64,000 nucleotides of DNA from TWA4 sp034086685 (GCA_034086685.1 JAXDZY010000016.1:5315-69314); one strand, 5' to 3'. Shown: positions 15,680 through 25,079, counted from the stretch's first letter. A program made the numbers and translations. Notes: generated by a model not told the origin, from the sequence alone.

Positions 15680-16588
15680 ATGACAACTATATCAAAACAA
15701 TCTGCCAAACCGGCTGATGACCAGGCTGTTGCCATGCGTGTATCAACTGTCAGTATTATTGTAAATCTGCTTTTATCGGTGATGAAATTAATTGCCGGAA
15801 TTGTTGCCAATTCGGGTGCGATGGTCTCGGATGGTATTCATTCTGCTTCGGATGTGTTCAGTACGATCATTGTGATCATTGGCGTTAAAATTTCAGGAAG
15901 AAAATCTGATCAGGAACATCAGTATGGTCATGAACGTATGGAATGTGTGGCTTCACTGATTCTGGCGGTGATTCTGTTTCTGACCGGTCTGGGAATCGGA
16001 AGAGAAGGACTTCTCAACATTATGTCAGGTGATTACGGACAGCTGGTGGTTCCCGGGATTTTTGCTTTGATTATGGCAATTATTTCAATCGCTGTGAAAG
16101 AATGGATGTACTGGTATACCCGTGCAGCAGCCAAAAAAATCAATTCCGGTGCATTAATGGCCGATGCATGGCATCACCGGTCGGATGCTCTGTCATCCAT
16201 TGGTGCATTTGCCGGTATTCTGGGTGCAAGAATGGGTTATCCGGTTCTGGATTCTGTAGCAAGTCTGGTCATCTGTCTGTTTATTGCAAAAGCAGCATAT
16301 GATATTTTTAGAGATGCAATTGACAAGATGGTTGATAAATCCTGTGATCAGGAAACTGTACAGAAAATGACCGATCTGATTTTGAAGCAGGAAGGTGTGG
16401 AACGGGTGGATGATATCCGAACCAGGTTATTTGGTTCCAAGATTTACATGGATATCGAGATCGGATGCGATGGAAAGTTATCACTGAATCAGGCGCACCG
16501 GATTGCGGAACAGGTACACGATACCATGGAATCCAGCTTTCCGCTGGTAAAGCACTGTATGGTTCATGTGAATCCGGTACAGCGCTGA
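15680..16588 (+). CDS. Cation diffusion facilitator (CDF) family metal exporter
   Basis: A 302-residue inner-membrane proton/metal antiporter. TM2 carries SDGIHSASD (HxxxD) and TM5 carries ADAWHHRSDALSS (HxxxD), the paired metal-binding motifs of CDF proteins. The C-terminal about 80 residues form the cytosolic ferredoxin-like dimerisation domain ending in HCMVHVNP. Substrate is probably zinc, iron or manganese; sequence alone does not decide. It shares an operon with the DUF134 regulator and converges on a LysR gene. Confidence 0.93.
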   Translation: MTTISKQSAKPADDQAVAMRVSTVSIIVNLLLSVMKLIAGIVANSGAMVSDGIHSASDVFSTIIVIIGVKISGRKSDQEHQYGHERMECVASLILAVILFLTGLGIGREGLLNIMSGDYGQLVVPGIFALIMAIISIAVKEWMYWYTRAAAKKINSGALMADAWHHRSDALSSIGAFAGILGARMGYPVLDSVASLVICLFIAKAAYDIFRDAIDKMVDKSCDQETVQKMTDLILKQEGVERVDDIRTRLFGSKIYMDIEIGCDGKLSLNQAHRIAEQVHDTMESSFPLVKHCMVHVNPVQR

Positions 16589-16633
16589 TGAAAGCGTAAA
16601 GCAGCGCAAACAGAGTTTACGGGTGTTACAAAA

Positions 16634-17548
16634 TCAGTAATGAATACATTTCTTAAGTTCTGCAACAGCAGAATTGGCGGTGTTCTTATTCCATACCATA
16701 AGAATGCCGCCTTTTTCAGCGGAAAGCTGGTAACGGCAGAAACCGTCTGTGTTGATGCCGGGAAACCAGGAAGCGGAGACGAAAAAATATCCCTGTCCGC
16801 GAATCAGAGAAATATATGCTGACTGCAGATTTTCAGCCACTACAACGGACTGATAGGGAATCTCGTGTTTCTCGCACAGTTCACGTACAAAACTGTCGTA
16901 ATCAGGTGCAATCTCCTCCGGCAGCGAGAGCAGGGTTTCGTTTTGCAGCAGATCTTTTGAAAAATACTCATGTCCTGAGATGACATGTGATTTGCCGATA
17001 CAGAGTTCAATGGGAGAAGCACAGAATAAACGGGACAGATAACCATTTGAATTGTAGTAATCATATTCATAGGAGGGGGCAAAAACCACATGATATTTGT
17101 CACCGGCAATTCCCCTGCGAAGTTCCAGCGAATCAGCTTCTTCCATACAGATCTCAATATCCGGATAAGTCTGGGCGAACTCCTGAATAACAGGAAAAAT
17201 CTGTGGAGAGCCGGAGAAAGTTCGCGGCAGACCAATCTTAATATATTTGTTCTGGCTCAGAATCGAACAGGCTTTTTCATAGCCGGCCTGTGTAACGTTA
17301 AGCGCTTTTGTCCATTCCTGATACAAAATTCTCCCTGAATTGGTCAGCATGGCTCCTCTGGGATTACGGATAAAAAGATTCAGTCCGGTTGTTTCTTCAA
17401 GTTTGGAAATAATCTTGCTGATGGAGGGCTGCGATATATGCAGTTCCGCGGAAGCCTTGGTGAAATTCCCGTATTCTGCTACTACAATGAATGTGTAAAT
17501 CTGATTTAAAGTAATATCCGAATTACCATTATGGTAAATTAAATCCAT
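16634..17548 (-). CDS. LysR-family transcriptional regulator
   Basis: The start at 17548 (MDLIYHNGNSDITLNQIYTF) has a GGGGAGAG site; the longer frame to 17632 is less likely. The 304-residue protein has an N-terminal winged HTH (YGNFTKASAELHISQPSISKIISKLEETTGLNLFIR) and a C-terminal effector domain starting near KYIKIGLPRTFSGSP. It is divergent from the P1B ATPase gene with about 310 bases between the starts. LysR proteins commonly regulate the divergent gene, but it could also act on the sulfur block. Confidence 0.93.
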   Translation of the reverse strand: MDLIYHNGNSDITLNQIYTFIVVAEYGNFTKASAELHISQPSISKIISKLEETTGLNLFIRNPRGAMLTNSGRILYQEWTKALNVTQAGYEKACSILSQNKYIKIGLPRTFSGSPQIFPVIQEFAQTYPDIEICMEEADSLELRRGIAGDKYHVVFAPSYEYDYYNSNGYLSRLFCASPIELCIGKSHVISGHEYFSKDLLQNETLLSLPEEIAPDYDSFVRELCEKHEIPYQSVVVAENLQSAYISLIRGQGYFFVSASWFPGINTDGFCRYQLSAEKGGILMVWNKNTANSAVAELKKCIHY

Positions 17549-17715
17549 AAAATTCTCTCCCCTGTATAAAACATATCTTTTTACATCATATCTGAAAAAA
17601 CGGCAAAAAACAAGAGAAAATTTAAAATCCATGTAAAAGCAGACAACTGCTGTGAGTCAATTTTTCCGTATTCCATTTTGTTATAGATATTTCGGATTCG
17701 GTATTCTGAAAAGTA

Positions 17716-17744
17716 TTGAAGTTAGTTTTGCATAATGTTAAGAT
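17716..17744 (+). promoter_or_regulatory. Promoter of the P1B ATPase gene
   Basis: TTGAAG (17716-17721), 17-base spacer, TAAGAT (17739-17744), in the divergent LysR/ATPase region. Confidence 0.55.
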
Positions 17745-17857
17745 GATACTGCAAATTACAATTTTTTATCAATCTTTGGCAGGTGTGCCATATGAAAAAC
17801 TTTGAGTTTTCATTCTGGCTCCGAACATCCAATGATAATAATCAAGGAGACAACTAT

Positions 17858-20800
17858 ATGAAAAAGAATGTGTACATTCTGGAAGGTCTGGACTGCGCAA
17901 ATTGTGCTGCCAGGATCGAACAGAAGCTCAGCGCTTTAAAAGGTGTTGAAGAAGTCAGCATTACTTTTGCAACCGGTCAGATGCGGCTGACAGCAGAAGA
18001 TCCCGATGCATTGCTGGATGAAGTGGAAAAAGTCATCCATAAGCTGGAACCGGATGTAAAGGTAGTTAAAAAAGAGCGTCGTAAACGAGATGCATCGCTT
18101 GATGACCATCACGACCACGACCACGATCACGGAGACAGCTGCTGTGGTCATGACCATCACGACCACGACCACGATCACGGAGACAGCTGCTGTGGTCATG
18201 ACCATCACGACCATGCCCATGATCACGGAGACAGCTGCTGCGGTCATGACCATCACAACCATGCCCATGATCACGGAGACAGCTGCTGCGGTCATGACCA
18301 TCACGACCATGCCCATGATCACGGAGACAGCTGCTGCGGTCATGACCATCACAACCACGAACATGAACATGGTCATCATCATGTTCCGGGACATCCTGCT
18401 GATTGTGATTGTGAGCTGTGTCATCCTCATACAGAATACTGTGATGTCTGTGGAGAGAGCCTGGCAAACTGCACCTGTAATATGCCTGATGATGGCTGTG
18501 TGAAGAAGGTGTTTATTCTGGAAGGACTGGACTGCCCCAATTGTGCAGCTAAAATAGAAGCAAAAATACGAACACTCAGTGAAGTGGAATATGCATCGGT
18601 TACTTATGCCAATAAGCAGCTCCGTGTTTCTGCCAGAAGCGGAGAAGGTCTGCTGAATCTGATCCAGACTACAATTGATTCTGTTGAGGATGGTATTACG
18701 GTTATTGAGAGAAAACGGAAAGTAAGATCTGTATCCAATACCACCATTTATATTCTGGAAGGACTGGATTGTGCCAATTGTGCAGCCAAAATAGAGCAGA
18801 AACTGCGGACTTTACCCGAGATTGATGATGCTGTTGTTACCTTTGCGACAAAGCAGCTGAAGGTCAGCGCGGGAAATTCCGGTGAGCTGACGGAATTTCT
18901 TCAGAAAACCATTGATGCCATTGAAGATGGAGTAACAGTTGTTAAAAAAGATGAAGTGAAGGCTGCAGCGGAAAAATCGGAACCGAAAAAAGAAAAGATG
19001 GATCCCATGAAGGTTTCCCTGATTCAGATTTTTGCAGGTGCAGCATTATTTCTGGTTGCGGAGATTCTGGAGAAAGCAGTTCCGGCAGTACCCCATGCGG
19101 CATTGAATATCCTTCTTGTGGCAGCCTATCTGGTATTGGGTGGAAAGGTGCTGATGACTGCTCTGCGCAACATTAAAAAAGGACAGGTGTTTGATGAGAA
19201 TTTCCTGATGAGTATTGCGACACTCGGTGCGTTTGCAACTAATCAGATTCACGAAGCAGTCGGTGTCATGCTGTTTTACCGGATCGGTGAATATTTTGAA
19301 CAGCGTGCAACCAACCAGAGCAGGAATCAGATCATGGACGCAGTCGACATGAGACCGGAAGTTGTAAATCTGGTTGTTGGTGATGAAATTCGTGTCATGG
19401 AGGCGGAAGAAGCCAATGTGGGCGATATCCTTCTGGTCCGTCCCGGTGACCGCATTCCTCTGGATGGCGTGGTTATTGAAGGCGAAAGCCGTATTGATAC
19501 TTCACCTGTTACCGGTGAACCTGTTCCGGTAAAAGCCGGGTTTGGTGACAACGTGGTTTCCGGCTGCGTAAATACTTCCGGTGTTCTGAAGATCCGCGTG
19601 GAAAAGGTTCTGGAAGAATCCATGGTAACACGTATTCTGGATTCCGTGGAAAATGCAGCTGCAAGTAAGCCGCAGATTGATAAATTTATTACACGTTTTT
19701 CACGTATCTATACTCCATTTGTTGTATTCATGGCTCTGGCTGTTGCCATTCTGCCCAATCTGGTCAACCTGATTCTGAATACTCAGCTGATGGGTAAGGA
19801 GCCTGTTTACTGGGTAACGACAGCTCTGACTTTCCTTGTTATCAGTTGTCCCTGTGCACTGGTTCTTTCTGTACCGCTGGCATTTTTCTCAGGTATCGGT
19901 GCAGGTTCCAAAAAAGGCATTCTTTTTAAAGGCGGTGTTACCATTGAGAGCCTGACCAATGTAAAAGCTGTGGTTATGGATAAAACCGGTACGATTACCG
20001 AGGGGAATTTTGTGGTTCAGCAGGTTGTTCCTTTTGAAGGCAGCGGGTTAAATCGGGATCAGCTGTTATCCATGGCTGCTTCCTGTGAACTTTCGTCCAC
20101 TCATCCCATTGGAACCAGCATTGTAGCTGCAGCTCAGGCTGATCAGCTGGTAATTGAAAGACCTTCCGATATGCAGGAAATCGCCGGTAAGGGTATTAAA
20201 GCAGTACTGCCCTGCAAAACGGTTCTTTGCGGTAATCGTAAATTAATGAAAGAATTTAACGTGGATTTATCCGAATACCGGAAAGAAGGCTTCGGTACGG
20301 AAGTTCTGGTTGCTGTAAATGGAAAATTCGCAGGTAATATCATTATTGCAGATACCATCAAGAAAGAAGCCGGAGAAGCGATTGCTAAAACAAAAGCAAT
20401 GGGAGTTGTTACAGCCATGCTGACCGGGGATGCCAAAGACAGCGCAGAAGCTGTGGCAGCTGAAACAGGAATTGATGAAGTACATGCCAAACTGCTGCCT
20501 CAGGATAAACTGGAGCATCTGATGAGCATTCGTGCAAAGCACGGTAATGTTATGTTTGTCGGTGACGGTATTAATGATGCTCCGGTACTGGCAGGAGCCG
20601 ATGTGGGTGCAGCCATGGGAAGCGGTGCGGATGCAGCCATAGAAGCGGCTGATGTGGTATTTATGACTTCCAGTATGGATGCAATTCCCGAGGCTATTGA
20701 TATTGCAAGAGCCACCAGTCGTATTTCCTGGCAGAATGTGTACTTTGCACTGGCTGTCAAAGCGGTTGTCATGCTGCTTGGTCTGTTTGGATATGCAAAT

Positions 20801-20881
20801 ATGTGGCTGGCTGTATTTGCCGATACCGGTGTATCCATGTTATGTCTTCTGAACTCCATGAGAATTCTGTATCGTAAATAG
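17858..20881 (+). CDS. P1B-type heavy-metal ATPase (Zn/Cd/Pb type) with three HMA domains and a His-rich tract
   Basis: The start at 17858 follows CAAGGAG; the frame is open back to 17783 but without a better ribosome site. The 1007-residue pump has HMA domain 1 (GLDCANC, Cys13/Cys16), a His/Cys-rich tandem repeat tract (about residues 83-178), HMA domains 2 (GLDCPNC) and 3 (GLDCANC), then the ATPase core: transmembrane CPC (Cys664-Cys666), phosphorylation motif DKTGT (Asp708), HPIGTSI, and GDGINDAP. The last helix has ADTGVS, the Asp-x-Gly of Zn/Cd/Pb (P1B-2) exporters, rather than copper-type motifs. It exports metal from the cytosol and lies in a metal block with CDF, DUF134 and DtxR genes. 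Confidence 0.95.
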   Translation: MKKNVYILEGLDCANCAARIEQKLSALKGVEEVSITFATGQMRLTAEDPDALLDEVEKVIHKLEPDVKVVKKERRKRDASLDDHHDHDHDHGDSCCGHDHHDHDHDHGDSCCGHDHHDHAHDHGDSCCGHDHHNHAHDHGDSCCGHDHHDHAHDHGDSCCGHDHHNHEHEHGHHHVPGHPADCDCELCHPHTEYCDVCGESLANCTCNMPDDGCVKKVFILEGLDCPNCAAKIEAKIRTLSEVEYASVTYANKQLRVSARSGEGLLNLIQTTIDSVEDGITVIERKRKVRSVSNTTIYILEGLDCANCAAKIEQKLRTLPEIDDAVVTFATKQLKVSAGNSGELTEFLQKTIDAIEDGVTVVKKDEVKAAAEKSEPKKEKMDPMKVSLIQIFAGAALFLVAEILEKAVPAVPHAALNILLVAAYLVLGGKVLMTALRNIKKGQVFDENFLMSIATLGAFATNQIHEAVGVMLFYRIGEYFEQRATNQSRNQIMDAVDMRPEVVNLVVGDEIRVMEAEEANVGDILLVRPGDRIPLDGVVIEGESRIDTSPVTGEPVPVKAGFGDNVVSGCVNTSGVLKIRVEKVLEESMVTRILDSVENAAASKPQIDKFITRFSRIYTPFVVFMALAVAILPNLVNLILNTQLMGKEPVYWVTTALTFLVISCPCALVLSVPLAFFSGIGAGSKKGILFKGGVTIESLTNVKAVVMDKTGTITEGNFVVQQVVPFEGSGLNRDQLLSMAASCELSSTHPIGTSIVAAAQADQLVIERPSDMQEIAGKGIKAVLPCKTVLCGNRKLMKEFNVDLSEYRKEGFGTEVLVAVNGKFAGNIIIADTIKKEAGEAIAKTKAMGVVTAMLTGDAKDSAEAVAAETGIDEVHAKLLPQDKLEHLMSIRAKHGNVMFVGDGINDAPVLAGADVGAAMGSGADAAIEAADVVFMTSSMDAIPEAIDIARATSRISWQNVYFALAVKAVVMLLGLFGYANMWLAVFADTGVSMLCLLNSMRILYRK
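18104..18385 (+). repeat. 48-bp tandem repeats encoding a His/Cys-rich metal-binding tract
   Basis: Units of 48 bases (16 codons) begin at 18104, 18152, 18200, 18248 and 18296, with a partial unit from 18344. Each encodes DHHDH-x-H-DH-GDSCCGH. Copies differ at few bases, so the array has probably expanded by slippage or unequal exchange. All units keep the reading frame. Confidence 0.95.
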
Positions 20882-20908
20882 GTCAGAAATCAGTTTTATA
20901 AAACAGTG

Positions 20909-20955
20909 GGCGGCATATCAGTTTTGTTAACTGATATGCCGCCTGCTGTCTTTTA
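20909..20955 (+). terminator. Strong hairpin terminator after the P1B ATPase
   Basis: A 15-bp perfect stem: GGCGGCATATCAGTT (20909-20923) with AACTGATATGCCGCC (20929-20943), followed by TGCTGTCTTTTA. It sits between convergent genes and may serve the DtxR gene too. Confidence 0.85.
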
Positions 20956-20987
20956 GGAAAAGTATTCGGGATTATCCCGTCAGTTAA

Positions 20988-21395
20988 TTATTCTTCATTG
21001 GAATCTGATTCCGAATCCGGTAAAATACCATGGAACAGCGCAAAATGCTTTTTCATGGCATTAAAGGTCTCCACGCTGATGACATGCTCCATACGGCATG
21101 CATCTTCCATGGCGGTTTCTTCGCTGACACCCATATAGATGAGCCAGCGTGACAGAAGCTTATGTCGTTCATACATTTTTTCGGCAATTTCCCGTCCTTT
21201 ATCGGTCAGGACCAGATGACCTTCATTTTCAACTATTATGTAGCCGTTTTCTCTGAGATTTTTCATGGCAACACTGACACTGGGTTTGGAAAAATTCAAT
21301 CTGTTTGCCACGTCGATTGATCTGACATATCCGTTCTCTTCCTGAAGCATGAGAATTGTCTCCAGATAATTTTCAGCAGATTCAAGAATTTTCAT
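20988..21395 (-). CDS. DtxR/MntR-family metal-dependent transcriptional regulator
   Basis: A 135-residue protein with the N-terminal winged HTH of the DtxR family (SAENYLETILMLQEENGYVRSIDVANRLNFSKPSVSVAMKNL) and a dimerisation domain carrying metal ligands (ERHKLLSRWLIYMGV, EDACRMEHVIS). There is no SH3-like third domain, as in MntR-type short members. It probably senses Mn or Fe and controls a metal transporter; convergence with the P1B ATPase places it in the metal block. Confidence 0.92.
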   Translation of the reverse strand: MKILESAENYLETILMLQEENGYVRSIDVANRLNFSKPSVSVAMKNLRENGYIIVENEGHLVLTDKGREIAEKMYERHKLLSRWLIYMGVSEETAMEDACRMEHVISVETFNAMKKHFALFHGILPDSESDSNEE

Positions 21396-21767
21396 TAAAA
21401 TCTGGCAAAGATTTCATAAATAATAAAAGTAAATTTACGAAAACTGTGCCAACCTCCTTTCTGATTGCAGTTTGCTGCAATATTACTGCTGTCTGCCGTC
21501 CGTATGGAATGCAGGACAGTCCGTTATTGTTAAATACTGTATCTTATACATCACAAATTGTAACAGCCCGGCAGATTGTCTGACAGTTACTTCTAAATCT
21601 GCTTTAAGGATAACATATGAGATAAAAATTTTCAATACTATGGTAATGCAGGAAAATACAGCTGCTGAATTTTTGAAGCAGATGCCGGTTCTGTGCAGCC
21701 CGGATTCGGTGTAATTTCTTGCGCAATCAGGATATTGCAGGTATAATGGCAGAAAGGGGGATGAGGT
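21396..21767. other. Intergenic region between the DtxR and XRE genes
   Basis: Nothing coding is convincing. A perfect 10-bp palindrome GTAAATTTAC (21429-21438) lies 34 bases upstream of the DtxR gene start and could be an autoregulatory operator. The rest is AT-rich and should contain divergent promoters, none of which I can place with confidence. Confidence 0.4.
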
Positions 21768-22922
21768 ATGGATAAAGGATTAGGAAAGAAACTGAAAAAA
21801 CTGCGGACGGAGAGAGGCATGACACAGGATATGGTAGCCCGGATTCTTCATACGACCAGACAGCGTTACGCACGTATGGAAAATGGGCAGGCAGATATTC
21901 CGTTTCAGGATATTCGTATGCTGGCAGATATGTTCGGTATTTCTGCTTCAGAGCTTACTGCGGAAGATGAGAAAGATAAGGTCAGAAGCATTCTGCAGCA
22001 CCAGAGACCGGAGCTTTTACGTGTCAAAGGAATGGAAGAACTGCTGTCTTTACTGGATCTGATTGAGGAGCAGGAGCGGATCTACTGTACCAGAAAAAAC
22101 AGGCAGGAACCGTCACAGACAGCCGTGAGTGAATTACAGGATCCTTCTATGTATGAAATGATGCGGAAGGTTCGGCGGCCGGCATTGGGAAATGGTTATT
22201 GTGGGAATCTTCTGACAGTACTGGAGAATTCCGGTCTGGAAATAATCCGTTTTCCATTTTCGGAAGAGCTTTCCGGAATTCTGATTTTTAATGGCAGAAA
22301 ATATACTCTGATAACCAATTCTGCGCATCCATATGAGGAAGAGATGCGTGCAGCAGCGCTTCTTGCCGGAGACTTTTTCACAAAAGTGGAGAAACACCGT
22401 CAGCTTTTGTATGTACTGACCCGGGGAGATTTTGAAACGGTATGGCAGAAGCACAGTGAGATGGCTGATTTTGCGGAAGAATTGCTGATACCCGGATATG
22501 AATTGAATTATTATATCCGCTATGAGCTGCAGATTATCCCTTCACAGCTTCGTGCGATTCATGCTGCGCAGATTCAGAATCATTTTCAGGTATCCTATGA
22601 AACCGCCGAAAGGGTATTTTTAAAAGAACAGCTGGTTTCACAGGAACAGATTAAAAAAATCCACAAGGGACGGAGGTATTATGGGGAGGAACGTCTGGCA
22701 AATATGCTTGGATTTTCGCTGGAGTATCTTTATAATTCCTGGAATCGGGTCAGGGTTCCTCACGAATATGTGGAACATGCACTGAGTAATTACGAAAACG
22801 GGTATATTCCGTTTGTACAGCTGAAAAGGATTATGGATGTGATCCGTGTTCCCATCGGACAGCTGGCGGGACTGAGGAAACCGCAGGATGACCGGGATGA
22901 CTGGGATGACAGCTGGGAATAG
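21768..22922 (+). CDS. XRE-family regulator with degenerate ImmA/IrrE-like region
   Basis: A 384-residue protein with an N-terminal XRE helix-turn-helix (KKLRTERGMTQDMVARILHTTRQRYARMENG). The middle looks like the ImmA/IrrE layout that often follows XRE domains: a strand pair (GILIFNGRKYTLITNSAHPYEEEMRAAALLAGDFF) where an HExxH zinc site would be expected, then ADFAEELLIPGYEL, similar to the A-x-x-FA-x-x-LLMP block of that family. The HExxH itself is absent, so a protease function is unlikely. The C-terminal half has two further HTH-like helical pieces and an acidic end. Starts after AAAGGGGGATGAGG. Function unknown. Confidence 0.7.
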   Translation: MDKGLGKKLKKLRTERGMTQDMVARILHTTRQRYARMENGQADIPFQDIRMLADMFGISASELTAEDEKDKVRSILQHQRPELLRVKGMEELLSLLDLIEEQERIYCTRKNRQEPSQTAVSELQDPSMYEMMRKVRRPALGNGYCGNLLTVLENSGLEIIRFPFSEELSGILIFNGRKYTLITNSAHPYEEEMRAAALLAGDFFTKVEKHRQLLYVLTRGDFETVWQKHSEMADFAEELLIPGYELNYYIRYELQIIPSQLRAIHAAQIQNHFQVSYETAERVFLKEQLVSQEQIKKIHKGRRYYGEERLANMLGFSLEYLYNSWNRVRVPHEYVEHALSNYENGYIPFVQLKRIMDVIRVPIGQLAGLRKPQDDRDDWDDSWE

Positions 22923-22933
22923 CAGGATATTCA

Positions 22934-23761
22934 TTATTTCAGGCTTCTTCTGCCGATGGCGCCAATGCTCTGATACATCAGAACTGCTATGATGCAGAGT
23001 ATCAGGATGGCGAGCATAACCATATCCATCTGAAATACCTGAGAACTGTAGATGATCAGATATCCCAGGCCTGCTCTGGCTGCCATGAACTCCCCGATAA
23101 TCACACCCACCAGACAAAGTCCGATGTTGACTTTCATGGTGCTTAATATCAGCGGGATGGAAGAAGGAATCAGAAGTTTGAATAAAATATCTTTTTTTCC
23201 GGCTCCCAGAGTCTGCATCAGACGGATTTTATCAGGATCTGTTTTGTAAAAACCTCCTGTCAGAGTGATGGTGGACGCAAAAATTGCCAGGAGGGTTCCG
23301 GTCACAATAACGGTTTTTACATTATTCCCCAGCCATACGATCAGTACAGGAGCCAGAGCAGATTTGGGCAGGCTGTTCAGCATAACCAGTGCCGGCTCCA
23401 GAATCTCATAGAGAGTGCGGGCGGACCAGAGGAGTGCTGCCAGGATCAGACTGACGGCAGATACGATGAAGAAGCTCAACAGTGTTTCTCCTACGGTTAT
23501 ACAGATATGATAACAAAGTGCCTGTTTGCGGACTGACCGGAAAAAACATGCAGCCATACGGGAAGGAGAACTGAAAATAAAATCATTGATCAGTCCGGTC
23601 CGTGCACAGATCTCCCACAGAAGTAAAAAAACGGCCAGCAGAAGAATTCTTGAGGCACGAATCAGAAGGATTCGTTTCCGGTATTTTTTTAAAAAAGCTA
23701 TCTGATAAGAACTGACTGTATCTTCAGGCGAACCGGGTTCTTTTTTAGAATGGAGAGTCAT
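22934..23761 (-). CDS. ABC transporter permease, SsuC/TauC/ThiX type
   Basis: A 275-residue inner-membrane protein with six predicted helices after a charged N-terminus. The EAA-type loop reads QTLGAGKKDILFKLLIPSSIPLILSTMK, and VGVIIGEFMAARAGLGYLIIYSS is the family signature of nitrate/sulfonate/taurine or HMP-type importers. The start overlaps the end of the ATPase gene by 17 bases. Because the ATPase is interrupted by a mobile element (see 24438-32164), this permease is cut off from its own promoter and partner. No substrate-binding protein is seen here. Confidence 0.9.
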   Translation of the reverse strand: MTLHSKKEPGSPEDTVSSYQIAFLKKYRKRILLIRASRILLLAVFLLLWEICARTGLINDFIFSSPSRMAACFFRSVRKQALCYHICITVGETLLSFFIVSAVSLILAALLWSARTLYEILEPALVMLNSLPKSALAPVLIVWLGNNVKTVIVTGTLLAIFASTITLTGGFYKTDPDKIRLMQTLGAGKKDILFKLLIPSSIPLILSTMKVNIGLCLVGVIIGEFMAARAGLGYLIIYSSQVFQMDMVMLAILILCIIAVLMYQSIGAIGRRSLK

Positions 23762-24437
23762 GATCTTTTTTCAGCTCCTTCCATACAAGATTAAATAAAA
23801 CGGAAAAATGAGGATGTTCTCTTCTTTTCTGAGGACTGATAATCTGCTCCGGAAATGATACGGGTATATCTGCTTTCAGTGAACATGGTCTTTCTGAGAG
23901 AACCAGAATCCGGTCAGCAACACTGACTGCTTCTGAAAGGTCGTGAGTTACCATTAAAACTGTTTTTCCGGATTTCCGGATTAATGTGGCAATATCATTG
24001 GTAACCTCCAGTCTGGTCTGATAATCCAGAGCGGAAAAGGGTTCATCCAGGATCAGCAGTGACGGTTCAGTGGCAAGAGTCCGGATCAGTGCTGCTCTCT
24101 GCCTCATACCTCCGGAAAGCGAAGAAGGGGGGCTGTCTGTGAAATCTTTTAAACCATAGAAATCAATCATTTCTCTGATACGTGAAATAATTTCCGGGGT
24201 CCGGTTATGCTGAAGCTCCGGTCCCAGCATGACATTCTGATACAGATTGCGCCATTCAAAAAGGTGATCTTTCTGTAACATATAACCGATTCGGGTACTT
24301 TTTTCGCTGCAGCCGGATGCAAAAAAGTTTTTGTTCTGTTCTGATTTCCGGCTGTTTGCTCCGGCAGATTGGTCGAACAGACGGATCGAACCGGTTTCCG
24401 GCTTCAGAAGGCCGCAGGCAAGAGAAAGCAGAGTTGA
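23745..24437 (-). pseudogene. ABC importer ATPase, C-terminal fragment (230 codons), split by an integrative element
   Basis: The frame contains STLL (after the Walker A lysine), the Q-loop region MLQKDHLFEWRNLYQNV, signature LSGGMRQR, Walker B LLILDEPFSALD and the switch MVTHDLSEA, all typical of SsuB/TauB-like ATPases. It lacks its first 47 residues. These lie, in the same orientation, at 32158-32298. The two parts join in frame at the shared TTTACCG to give a 277-residue ATPase with intact GPSGCGKST. Beyond the junction the frame stays open into the element to a stop at 24510-24512, without a convincing start. The first internal ATG is the Met of the Q-loop region. Confidence 0.9.
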
Positions 24438-24444
24438 TTTACCG
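24438..24444 (+). repeat. Left attachment-site core (attL) of the integrative element
   Basis: TTTACCG shared with 32158-32164. Left neighbour GAGTTGA is ATPase sequence; right neighbour ACAGGTCTGC belongs to the element. Confidence 0.85.
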
Positions 24445-24498
24445 ACAGGTCTGCAGGGGAAACTGATGATGAAATGGAGTGAAACAGAGAACTGCTTC

Positions 24499-24527
24499 TT
24501 GACGATGCTTCAGGATTCTGATAGAAT
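24499..24527 (+). promoter_or_regulatory. Promoter inside the left end of the integrative element
   Basis: TTGACG (24499-24504), 17-base spacer, TAGAAT (24522-24527), about 60 bases from the junction and reading into the cargo genes. Confidence 0.7.
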
Positions 24528-24552
24528 GCTTTTGAATTAAGGAGGTAATATT

Positions 24553-25029
24553 TTGCTGAACAAATATTTATGGGTATTCTTTATTTCCATGGTTCCGATC
24601 ATTGAGCTTCGAGGAGCAATTCCCGTGGGTATGGGTATGGGACTTCCTCTGGTTCCCACATATATTATCTGTATTATAGGAAACATGCTTCCTGTACCGT
24701 TTATTTTCTTTTTTGCAAGAAAGGTTCTGATCTGGGGAGCAGATAAGCCGGTTATCGGCGGATTTTTTAATTTCTGTCTGGAAAAAGGTGAGCGGGGAGG
24801 CAGAAAGCTTCAGGCAAAAGCCGGAAAAGGACTGTTTGTGGCTTTATTTTTATTTGTGGGTATCCCGCTTCCGGGAACCGGTGCATGGACCGGAACTCTG
24901 GCAGCGAGCTTCCTGGATATGGATTTTAAATCAAGTGTGGTTGCGGTCATATGCGGTGTTCTTATGGCGGGCCTTATTATGGCGGGAATCAGCACTGGTG
25001 TGCTGGGTGCACTGAGCTTTTTATTGTAG
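24553..25029 (+). CDS. Small multidrug-export family (COG2426) membrane protein
   Basis: The start is TTG, placed by AAGGAGGTAA 5 bases upstream. The 158-residue protein has about four hydrophobic helices and the family blocks SMVPIIELRGAIPVGMGMG near the N-terminus and LFVGIPLPGTGAWTGTLAA in the second half. Members are annotated as putative small multidrug export proteins, but the transport role is poorly supported; they resemble DedA-like proteins. It is the first cargo gene of the element and ends in its own terminator. Confidence 0.85.
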   Translation: MLNKYLWVFFISMVPIIELRGAIPVGMGMGLPLVPTYIICIIGNMLPVPFIFFFARKVLIWGADKPVIGGFFNFCLEKGERGGRKLQAKAGKGLFVALFLFVGIPLPGTGAWTGTLAASFLDMDFKSSVVAVICGVLMAGLIMAGISTGVLGALSFLL

Positions 25030-25039
25030 AGAAGACAGG

Positions 25040-25079
25040 CGGATAAGACAGGTGATCAACTGCGTCTTATCCGTTTTTT
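25040..25079 (+). terminator. Rho-independent terminator
   Basis: CGGATAAGAC (25040-25049) pairs with GTCTTATCCG (25064-25073), followed by TTTTTTG. Confidence 0.9.

Noticed and set aside
18104..18385. Direct repeats that could be mistaken for a CRISPR array
   Set aside because: Units are contiguous without spacers and encode an in-frame His/Cys tract of the ATPase.
17936..18467. Two minus-strand ORFs and a plus-strand alternate-frame ORF over the 48-bp repeat tract
   Set aside because: They are open only because the repeat unit length is divisible by three and lacks stops in several frames; their repeated low-complexity peptides have no ribosome sites and oppose a clear HMA/ATPase frame.
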